A DNA stretch of 64,000 bases. Origin: Tetrapyrgos nigripes. Taxonomy: Eukaryota; Basidiomycota; Agaricomycetes; Agaricales; Campanellaceae. Below the pieces are notes generated by a model. That model was not told where the DNA came from. It did not search any database and saw nothing but the letters and a program-made list of their open reading frames with translations. Positions 19,878 through 28,630 of this stretch are shown piece by piece. The first letter of the stretch is position 1, and every line of letters starts with the position of its first letter. The position numbers and the translations under genes are program-made. The stretch lies in the NCBI GenBank assembly GCA_013368315.1, contig JAACJM010000021.1:372001-436000 (forward strand), in the 5' to 3' direction.

Positions 19878-22800
19878 ATCGCTCCTCTGTTACGTCGTCA
19901 GCAGGAGTAAAACAGTACACCGGACAGTTAAAGAACAATCGATATAGTGTGTTATACCCCTCTTGTGAGCGATCCTTTCCTTCAGAAATAAGAATGTCAG
20001 CAATCACTCGCAATAAACAGATACCGTCAATCACACTCAAAACTGAACTAATCGGCAAAATTACTGGCAGAAAAATCGACGCAAACGCTCTAATAGACAG
20101 CGGTGCAGAAGGCATAATCATTAATAGTCAATTCGCACAAAGAAATCAACTTACCCTCCTTCCTATCAAAAACCCATTCCCAGTTCGAAACGTTGACGGC
20201 TCTGAAAACACTATGGGGTGGGTACGAGAATACACTATCCAAAATCTTCGTATCTATTCTCGAGACAACAAGGCATACCATGAAGAACAGGCCGAATTCT
20301 ATGTAACGGACATCGGGGACCACGATATAATCCTCGGTACCGACTGGTTGGAAGAACATAACCCAGATATAGACTGGTCGGACTCACGGGTAGACATGAC
20401 TAGATGCCCAGAAACATGTATCACGGCAAAACCTCCCGTTCTCCACTTGAAAACTAAAACCTTAAAACCCATAGTCATCGATCCAAGAACCCATCACAAG
20501 GAGTACCAAGTCAGGTGGATAGAACCAGTTGGACGATTCAAACCAACAGCCCAACCGAAAATTGCAGGGCGACGTCGTCGAATTCCTATTCGATCTTTCC
20601 ACCGAAATTCAGAAGAAACGGCAATCTTTACCGAAGATGACTACGGGAGAGATACGATCCCAGAACGATGGGAACAGGACGTAATGGAAGAATTATTAGG
20701 GAAAGAGGAGAGATTCGATGAAGAAGCATCAGGGACACCGGATCTGAACATCCGTGCGGGTTTTACGAAAGCACAAGAACTCGCAGAGGCAGCTCAGAAC
20801 GTTCAGGTCGATGTACCTCTTAAAGATAAGATTCCTTCGCAGTATCATCAGTTCCTACGAGTCTTTGACAAACAAACCTCAGAAAGATTACCGAAACGTG
20901 GCGAATGGGATCACGCTATCGAATTAAAATCGGACTTTGAACCACGCCCTTGCAAAACATATCCGCTGTCCCCAAATGAACAAAAGGAACTTGACGAATT
21001 CATCGAGGAAAACTTGGAGAAAGGGTACATAAGACCGTCGAAGTCTCCGATGGCAAGTCCCTTCTTCTTTGTAAAAAAGAAAGACGGAAAACTACGACCA
21101 GTACAGGATTACCGTGCCCTAAATAAAGGGACCGTCAAGAACGAATACCCTCTACCGCTTATATCGGAACTCGTAGACAAACTCAAAGGGGCACGAATAT
21201 TTTCCAAAATTGACCTTAGATGGGGATATAACAATGTGCGTATCAAGAAGGGAGATGAATGGAAAGCGGCGTTCAAAACCAACCGCGGTCTCTTCGAACC
21301 AACGGTGATGTTTTTCGGTCTTATGAATTCTCCAGCCACATTCCAAGCAATGATGAACACTCTATTCAAGGACTTGATCGACTCTGGAAAAGTCGTAATC
21401 TATATGGACGATATTCTCATATTCACGGAATCACTAGAAGAACATCGACACATGGTAAAACAAGTACTGGCACGACTCCATGATAACGACTTATACGCTA
21501 AACCGGAAAAATGCACCTTCGAAACCGACTCGGTAGAATTCCTCGGCCTCATCGTGTCACATAACACACTGGCGATGGATCCGGTCAAGGTTGAAGGAGT
21601 AACTAAATGGCCAATCCCACGGAACGTCAAAGACGTACAGTCATTCCTCGGCTTCGGAAATTTTTATCGACGTTTCATACGAGATTTCTCAAAAATCGCA
21701 CGACCACTGTTCGATCTCACGAAAAAGGAACATCCATGGGAATGGTCTGAGGAAGCTCAAAGGGCCTTCCAGGCACTCAAAGATACGTTCACGACCTCAC
21801 CAGTTCTTCTCATGCCTGATCATTCTAAACCTTACCGAGTAGAAGTCGACGCGTCAGACTACGCCACAGGAGGTATCCTGCAACAACAAGGATCGGATGG
21901 CAAATGGCACCCAGTAGCCTACCTGTCAAAGGCGCTGTCCGAAACCGAACGGAATTACGACATCCATGACAAAGAACTGCTAGCAATCATATGAGGACTT
22001 GAAGCCTGGCGGCACTACCTTGAAGGAGGACCACACACCATCGAAATCTTAACTGATCACGACAACCTTAGATATTTCACCTCGGCTCAAAAACTCAGCC
22101 GACGACAAGCAAGGATGGCCTTGTTCTTGACCAGATTCGACTTTACGCTCACCCATAAACCGGGAAATCTGAATCGAAGTGACCCACTCTCTCGAAGATC
22201 GGATCATAAAGAGGGGGTCGAAAACGACAACAAGGACAGGGTCTTACTTGACCCTAGATTCTTCAGAATTCGAGCGACATGACCAGGAACAGTAACCGCA
22301 ATAGGAGATGCGGAATTGAAAAGGCGAATAAAAGAATGTCCGGATAAGGATGCTGAAGTCGTGAGTGCGTTACAAACTATCGTTGACAACGGACCCCGCG
22401 CTTTGGCAAAGAATTTACAGGAATGGAACTATGAAGACGGAATTATCTTGTTCCGAGGGAAGATCTATGTCCCAAACGATCAAAAGCTCAGACGGGACAT
22501 CGTTAAAATGCATCACGACAGCCTTACTGCAGGCCACCTGGGACGATTCAAAACATATGAACTCGTCAGTAGAGAATTCTGGTGGCCCGGTATGTCAGTA
22601 TTCGTTCGCAACTACGTTGAAGGATGCGCTACCTGCCAGTTAACCAAAGCAAACAACCATCCTGCGCATGTACCCTTAATCCCGAACGAAATACCGGAAC
22701 GACCCTTTGGTACCATTACGACCGACTTCATCACGGACCTGCCAGAATGTGACGGCTTCAATGCAATTCACGTCACAGTCGATCGTTCAACAAAAACAGT

Positions 22801-23983
22801 TGTCATCTCCCCATGCAGGAAAGATATTGATAGCGACGGAACAATCGACCTATTGTTCGACAACACTTGGCGACGGTATGGCTTATGGGATAAAATGATA
22901 TCTGACCGCGGACCTCAATTCACAAGCCAAGTGATGAAGGGCATTTACGCTAAGTTAGGTATCACTTCGGCACTTAGTACCGCTTACCATCTGCAGACAG
23001 ACGGCGAAACAGAGAGGTTCAATCAAGAACTGGAACAATACCTTCGAACCTTCTGTAACTATCGCCAAGACGATTGGGTCAAATACCTGCCGTACGCTGA
23101 ATTCTGTCATAATACCCGGGTTCACTCAGCAACTGGGAGATCGCCGTTTGAATTACTCCATGGATTTTTGCCCCGACTATTCCCTTCCATCAACCCAACT
23201 TCACACGTACCAAAAGTCGAAGAACGCCTCCAGAACTTAGATACAATTCGAGAAGAACTAAAAGCAAGTCTGGCGACGGCAGCTGAGCTAATGAGAGAGC
23301 AAAACAAGGACTACCGGAACAAAGGGGTGAAGTTTAAAGTTGGGGATAAAGTGCTGTTGGATGGGAAGAATCTAAAAACGACGAGACCGAAAGCTAAGTT
23401 GGCAAATCGTCGTCACGGACCATTCGAAATCACTGACGTTATCGGTGAAGTCAATTATCGACTCAAATTACCGAATGGTTGGCGCATTCACCCAGTGTTC
23501 CACGCCTCACTCCTATCGCCGTACAAAGAAACCGAAGCCCACGGAGCGAACTACCCGGGAGAACCTGCTGAGCTATTACCCGAAGACAACGAATATGATG
23601 TGGAGGCGATTCTAGATTCAAAACCAACGAGGAACCGACGGGGAGTACAATACCTTGTCAAATGGTTAGATTATGCTGACTCGGAAAATTCATGGGAACC
23701 AGCGTCAGGATTGACGAAGGTGAAGGAGATGATCGAGACCTTCCATCAACAACATCCAGATGCATATCGACCCAAAAACCTGATACGTCCAGGAACAACG
23801 GTGCGTTCACTAGGCGTCGCCATGGAAGACATATGGCGAAGTACTCGTGTGCTTCAAGCGAAAGCACAACTCCGAGGAGAAACATTGTTACGTACCGTAG
23901 GCATCCTATGCCCGCCTTCACACCCCACTCGGCAATCGAACTCAGAATTCTGTCATCACTCATCAATTGCATTCCCTCGTTAA
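19865..23983 (+). pseudogene. pol: gypsy-1 Pol (protease, RT, RNase H, integrase, chromodomain) with two stops
   Basis: The frame opens at 19,865 in the -1 frame to gag. Order: aspartic protease (LIDSGAEGIII, D about 75); RT with YMDDILIF at about residues 510-517; RNase H (VEVDASDYATGG); integrase with a zinc-binding HHCC region ending EGCATCQ; a DDE core (TTDFITDLPE, SDRGPQF, DGETERFNQE); and a C-terminal chromodomain (YLVKWLDYADSENSWEP) that marks a chromovirus. It is broken by TGA at 21,992-21,994 (inside RNase H) and TGA at 22,280-22,282 (between RNase H and integrase). Both lie where arginine is expected or present in the sister copy. Apart from these it is complete. Confidence 0.92.
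19868..19877 (+). promoter_or_regulatory. Candidate -1 ribosomal frameshift site, gag to pol
   Basis: The end of gag reads GGATTTTTGA. The pol frame is open from 19,865 and is -1 relative to gag. Slipping the TTT codon back one base keeps the UUU pairing and lets translation pass the TGA. The same ten bases occur at the same place in gypsy-2 (32,586-32,595, minus). No downstream pseudoknot was worked out. Confidence 0.55.
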
Positions 23984-24152
23984 CGGCGTTTACTGTCAAA
24001 ACCATCCTCGGGGGTGACTCGACCGTCCATTCAAAATCTCCTCCATACAGACAAACGAGTATAAAAGACCCCCCTCCACAACGAAGAAGGAGAACTCAAC
24101 CACATCCTACCAGTTTCACCGAACTCCTCTCTACTACACCCTCATCATTACC
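23885..24152 (+). promoter_or_regulatory. LTR-derived relic and TATA-like box upstream of ORF3
   Basis: The last Pol residues of gypsy-1 (ILCPPS..SNSEFCHHSSIAFPR) match the part of gypsy-2 Pol encoded inside the start of its 3' LTR (VLCPPS..SDHSSIAFPR). So this gypsy-1 internal DNA descends from an older LTR start. Downstream, TATAAAAG at 24,060-24,067 lies 86 bases before the ORF3 ATG, followed by a pyrimidine-rich stretch, as expected of a polymerase II promoter. That it drives ORF3 is inference. Confidence 0.5.
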
Positions 24153-24668
24153 ATGTCAACCACTTCCTCCATCGACACCATCGCGAACGACGCGCTCCCA
24201 ACCAACAGGGGGCGCTGCAACTATGGAACCCGCTCTGGACGTCGATGCAGACTGCCAAAACAACACACAGGACCTCACATTGGGTGTCAACGTTGCACGT
24301 GGGGAGGAGAGGATGGACCAGGACGGTGTAGATTAGGCAGAGGACATAAAGCCCGTTGTGTGGTGCAATGGACGTCGCTGCGGGCGGAACATAGAGGAAA
24401 TCTGGGATGGGGAGGCGCCAGTATCTGGGGGGCAGATAACAGTATACACTGGAACACAGACGATAATGGAGGAGGATGGGGAACGGCGACCAACACAACA
24501 GAATGGGGAAACTTCGACTGGAACGACCCTAGATGGGAGAATGGAGACGGCACTATAGATTGGGACAGATATTGGCCGAGCCAGGGGGATGTAGACAGAC
24601 GGCTCCGCAAGCAATGGGCAGAGCATTGGAAAACTAGCTTGACGAGCTCCGGTGAAAGCTCGTCCTAA
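24153..24668 (+). CDS. gypsy-1 ORF3: tandem zinc-finger-like units plus GW/WG-rich tail
   Basis: This intact 171-codon frame lies between pol and the polypurine tract, with start context ATTACCATGTC. Residues 22-42 have C22, C32, H38, H42 (C-x9-C-x5-H-x3-H). Residues 48-69 have C48, C59, H65, C69 (C-x10-C-x5-H-x3-C) with W50 two residues after C48. From residue 82 the protein is rich in Trp, Gly, Asn and Asp: 13 Trp in 171 residues, including G85-W86-G87, W92-G93, G108-W109-G110 and W118-G119. GW/WG motifs in disordered tails are known Argonaute-binding hooks in silencing proteins and in some viral suppressors. The role here is inference. It is not an envelope: no signal peptide or membrane span. 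The same double finger occurs in copia-1. Confidence 0.8.
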   Translation: MSTTSSIDTIANDALPTNRGRCNYGTRSGRRCRLPKQHTGPHIGCQRCTWGGEDGPGRCRLGRGHKARCVVQWTSLRAEHRGNLGWGGASIWGADNSIHWNTDDNGGGWGTATNTTEWGNFDWNDPRWENGDGTIDWDRYWPSQGDVDRRLRKQWAEHWKTSLTSSGESSS

Positions 24669-24679
24669 AGAGGGGGTAA
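24667..24679 (+). promoter_or_regulatory. gypsy-1 polypurine tract
   Basis: AAAGAGGGGGTAA sits immediately before the 3' LTR and would prime plus-strand DNA synthesis. The same purine run precedes the 3' LTR of gypsy-2. Confidence 0.85.
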
Positions 24680-25216
24680 TGTCATGAATCGTCTCCCGCC
24701 TATTCATTTCCTTTCTATTCTTTTCCTTTTACTACCCATTTCCCACTTTAACCCCATAAATACTAACCATTTCTCATCATCGTCTATAGTTACCATCTCC
24801 ATAGATCTATGACTCACACTCTTATCTCCTCCGATCCCTATCTCCTATCCCTACCTCCATGGACATTCTCACTGTCAATCACTCCGTATGATCTAGTACC
24901 TTCATCTATCCATATTTGACTCATTATTCTCTCGCCCTCGACATTTCCACATGATACCGTCTATTATTACTTACTCTTTCCCATCTGTTCATATTTTACT
25001 TATATACCTGTGACCTTTATAACCTATTCCTTAGTTCGTTCACTTCGTCTCCGCTCCGTACTCTTATTACGCAGTGTAGAGCCTAGTCAGCTTACTTCTC
25101 TCTATCCCTTCACCTCTCTATCTCTTTTGACCAATCTATTCTCTTGTGAATCGACTCTCTCTCTCTCTCGTATTGTGTGACTTGGGTGGTTATTGAGTGT
25201 AACGACAACCTTGACA
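24680..25216 (+). repeat. gypsy-1 3' LTR (537 bp)
   Basis: It runs from TGTCATGAATCG to CAACCTTGACA and ends at the CTACC target duplication. The sequence is uninterrupted, so it serves as the empty-site control for the mariner-like insertion in the 5' LTR. Confidence 0.93.
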
Positions 25217-26337
25217 CTACCAGGCTGGCAGATCATGTATGCAGGCATGCCAGGGTAAATAGATATAGTGTGCAGTACATCAGAAATAAGATGTTTGCCA
25301 AAAGAACTGAATACCAGTGTGTCTTCCATAGCCTTGGTGATGCTCTTTTTGGAGGAGGGTCTCTCAAGGATAGAGCTTTGCCACGCAGACAGATACTCTC
25401 ATACAAGAGCTTGTTCATATGCTAATAGCACCAGTCAGGACTGCAATTTAACTTGCTCCAAACAACAGGCCATAGCTAAAGGCAGACAAGCGATGTAACA
25501 TAGGTAACTCAACTGTGCTGTCTAGACACAGATCATCTGCAGTCCATATACAGTCCAATGAAACAACATGAAATTGGATGAGGCAAGAAAAGTCAACGAT
25601 TGTCCAAACCCATGTTTCAGTAATAATAGCAGCATGAATGCAAATGGGGCGTGTGATTTGGCCTGCCAGAAGTGGCTGAGAGTGTGGCTCAATGCACTCT
25701 GAGGGGATTGAGAACACTTTGAGATTTTTGGCATTGTCTGCATTGCTGTTGGGGCCAGGTCTACTGGTGGCTGTGATGCTATTATAGTCCTTTCAAGACA
25801 TGCCTACCAGATGAGCTTCCATCCCTCATGAAATGACAAGGCAATGCTAGAGAGAAATAAGAGCTCTAATGAAAAAAATACAACTAGAGAAGACTATAGA
25901 CTATAGAGCGTACTGTATATTTGCCTCTAGTGATGATTAACACTGGTCCAGAGACCTTAGGATGCACAAAAGGCTTGATAATTTGGCTCATTGAGACACA
26001 TCCTGTCATACTGATCCCCATGTAGATCACTTGGGTTGGATGGAGCAGGTTCCAAACAGAAATTGTATCTCGAGGTGTCCCAGGTGGCTGTCTGATAGGT
26101 AGCTGCCCACATGGAAGGATGAACTGAGATGTATCCTATTAGTTTTGAATAAGCCGCCCAAATACAATACAGTGGCAAAAACCTGCCTGTAACTGTGCCT
26201 TTCCCTTTTTGCTGAAGGTCTTTGAGGGTCTTCTTGGCCTTTATTTTGAAGGCTAATGCTTCTGGAGCCTGAGGCATAGTGCTATTGAAAGGAGGATGGC
26301 AGAACAAATTTGAGACACGATGCATCTGAGCCACCAT
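25217..26337 (-). pseudogene. Gene X, 5' part (unknown protein, split by gypsy-1)
   Basis: The minus strand shows a set of protein-like blocks. One starts at the ATG at 26,337 (MVAQMHRVSNLF..) and continues in a second frame through DTISVWNLLHPTQVIYMGIS to about 25,890. Another at 25,500-25,720 holds NLKVFSIPSECIEPHSQPLL. A third at 25,217-25,395 holds FGKHLISDVLHTISIYPGM. The last block reaches the gypsy-1 insertion point in frame and continues without a stop on the other side of the element when one CTACC copy is removed. I do not recognise the family. Frame changes between blocks are probably introns plus decay. Confidence 0.55.
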
Positions 26338-26835
26338 GTGAACGCCTATTCACATGCATCCATTATGTCACATTATGTCATGTCATAACATCAGCAGTTG
26401 TTCAACGTTAGGACACATACAGGCTAAAGGGCAAGAAAAACAGGACACATGTTACATGGTAGCAACTGAAAACTTATGGTGCACATTGACTAGCATAGGT
26501 GTCTGAGGTCTTATTGACTATATAAGTACATATCACCGAAATTATAACTACACAGGCTAACTGACTGATCTGGAGCAGTGAGGGCCTTCCGGCTTTCCAT
26601 AAGGCACAAATTGTCAAGCATTGGCCACGCAATTGAAGTTTGGAAGTTCAGAAGCCCTTTGACAAACCCATCTCAATCTGAAGCAGAATTAATCCAGTGC
26701 GCAATGCTGCATGTTTACTTGGTATACATGGTACACCAAGGTCCACCGCTGAAGCTGGTTCCTCTTCTAGTGTTGAAACTACATGGATGGAGACAATTCA
26801 GAAACAGATTCCATAAATATTTTCGTCATCCCTCC

Positions 26836-27135
26836 TAATCAGAGGCACCTTAGGAAAGCAATTTCCAGAAGAAAAATAGTATGGATTCCCTATTGCAAAG
26901 GGAATCCAGTTATGCTGCCCATTCAGAGGCGTCTTCAGAAATTGAATTCTGAAAGAAAAATATTACGGCTTCCCAATCGTGATGGGAACCTAGTTATGCT
27001 GCTCATTCAGAGGCGCCTTCAGAAAACAAATTCTGAAAGAAAATTGTATGGCTTCCCTGTTGCAAAGGGTATCAGTTACACATCATAATAAGTGGTGCCT
27101 TCGGAGACCAACTCTGAAAGAGAAATAGTACAGGA
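26836..27135 (+). repeat. Minisatellite, unit about 87 bp, about 3.4 copies
   Basis: Units begin with CAGAGGC(A/G)CCTT or CAGAGGCGTCTT and include TTCTGAAAGAAAAAT and a small inverted repeat such as GATTCCCTATTGCAAAGGGA. Because 87 is a multiple of three, a plus-strand frame (26,783-27,088) stays open through three diverged units (Q-R-x-L-Q-K..N-S-E-R-K). Whether it is translated is unknown. Confidence 0.75.
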
Positions 27136-27171
27136 CCAAATTTCTAATTTGTGTTGTTCTGCTCTTTTTAC

Positions 27172-27232
27172 GAGGCCAAATGAAATGAGGGTGAGTTCTT
27201 TACACTCCATTTCCACGTGTGGCTATGTCGAA
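27172..27232 (+). repeat. 60 bp dispersed repeat, copy 1
   Basis: GAGGCCAAATGAAATGAGGG through CCACGTGTGGCTATGT recurs at 63,558-63,615 with about 85-90% identity. It lies just outside repeat Q and may be the edge of an unrecognised element. It contains the E-box-like CACGTG. Confidence 0.65.
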
Positions 27233-27584
27233 TCGATCCCTGCTTTTCCCATTCATAAATTCCTAGAACTCCCGATAATAGGTGGTTTTTGTAATTAAGC
27301 ACTAGGAACTGCACCCAAACACAAAACCATATACAAATGTAAATGAGACAAGTGTTCTGAGTAGTCAGAGTACTCAAACTCCCAGTTTACTTGTACTATA
27401 AGTACTTTTGATCGGGGTTTTTTCAATGAAGTTAGTGCTTAGCACGTGACACAATAAACACAAGTTTAACAACAAGGAGATCAATGAGTCCCTAAAATCA
27501 AACACTTGTAGGCCACAGTTGCCTTAAAATCAACACTTAATAGACCAGAAGGTCAACACAAAGATCACAGTTATAACCCCAAAG

Positions 27585-28007
27585 TGTCAAGAACATTGTC
27601 ACTTAGCAATTAACCACCCAAGTCACACGATGAACAAGATAGATTGACAAGATACAAGAGATGAGAGAGATATGGAGAGGAACGAGTAGCTGACTATGCT
27701 CGACACTGCACTGTACTGAGAGCGGAGTGGAGACGAAGTGAACAGACTAAAGAACTAACTACAAGCCCCTTGGTATATATGTAAAAGAAGTGAATAGAGA
27801 ATAAGTGAATAAGTGAGAATGTCCATGGAGATAGGAATCGGAGGAGATAAAAGATGTACATGTCAGATCAAGTGATGGTGACCGTAGACAAGGAAGATGA
27901 TGATGGGAATATGAGGGAAATGAATAGTAGTTGGAGTTAAGAAGTGAATAGTAGTCCGTGGAGTTAAGAAATAAATAGGGAGGTAAATACAGCGGCGATT
28001 CGTGACA
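27585..28007 (-). mobile_element. Solo LTR, gypsy family, inside Q (423 bp, TSD CAAAG)
   Basis: It starts TGTCAAGAACATTGTC and ends GCGATTCGTGACA, with CAAAG at 27,580-27,584 and 28,008-28,012. It shares the CCACCCAAGTCACAC and GTGGAGACGAAGTGAAC blocks with the gypsy LTRs. The site is unoccupied in P. Confidence 0.9.
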
Positions 28008-28125
28008 CAAAGATGTTCAATTTTAAAACTCTATTATCTCCAACACAATGTTTATACTCATAGCAAGTGCAGTTAAGTTTGTTTAGAAGCTTTAGTCCGT
28101 GTTTCACGTCCTCTACTATTGCTAG

Positions 28126-28630
28126 TGTCAAGGTTGTCGATACACTCAAATAACCACCCAAGTCACACACTTAAGGGAGCAGATATAGACAGATATATTG
28201 AGAGAGATGTAAATGAGATGTAGAGAGGAAGAAAGACGAGTAGGCTGACTAGGCTCTACACTGCGTAGTAGTAGTACGGAGCAGAGACGAAGTGAACGAA
28301 CTGGGGAATCAGTTACAAGAGATCTCGAGTATATATGAGAAATGTGAAGGGATGGGAAAAGTAAATAAAATAGAATGGTACCATATGGTTGAGAAAGATA
28401 GGAAGATCGGATCAATCAAGTTAAAGATAGGAAGTATGGATATGAGATAAGAAAGATAGGAAGATTGATCAACAATTATTATAGAGTTTGACAGGTTTTA
28501 TAAAGTTCAAAGTCAGAAGTATAAGATTGGAGGGTTTATCGAGGAAATGCAATGGACGAATGATCAGAGAAAGGGTTCGATAATAAAGTAAAAGAGGAAG
28601 GAGGGCAAAGAACTGTAGCAGTTCGTGACA
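28126..28630 (-). repeat. gypsy-2 3' LTR (505 bp)
   Basis: On the minus strand it begins TGTCACGAACTGC at 28,630 and ends TCGACAACCTTGACA at 28,126. The first 95 bases encode the last residues of Pol. The upstream half differs from gypsy-1 U3, while the downstream half is shared with it. Confidence 0.9.

Larger units (their letters stand above)
15711..25216 (+). mobile_element. Ty3/gypsy chromovirus gypsy-1 (9,506 bp including a mariner-like insertion)
   Basis: The element has two LTRs of 537 bp (the 5' one split by an insertion) flanked by CTACC at 15,706-15,710 and 25,217-25,221. Inside are a coding leader, gag with zinc knuckle, pol (protease, RT, RNase H, integrase, chromodomain), an extra ORF3, and a polypurine tract. 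I could see only one LTR difference (16,083 T versus 25,052 C). That similarity and the many surviving CpGs mark a young copy. Two nonsense codons in pol make it non-autonomous as it stands. It interrupts gene X. Confidence 0.93.

Noticed and set aside
24153..24668. ORF3 as an envelope gene (errantivirus-like position)
   Set aside because: No signal peptide, transmembrane segment or furin-like site; cysteine/histidine spacing points to metal binding.
24148..24707. 116- and 124-codon minus-strand frames over ORF3
   Set aside because: Antisense to an ATG-initiated frame with ordered Cys/His and Trp positions; the minus frames have no motif.
26836..27135. CRISPR-like array
   Set aside because: Units are contiguous diverged tandem repeats without unique spacers, in a eukaryotic context.
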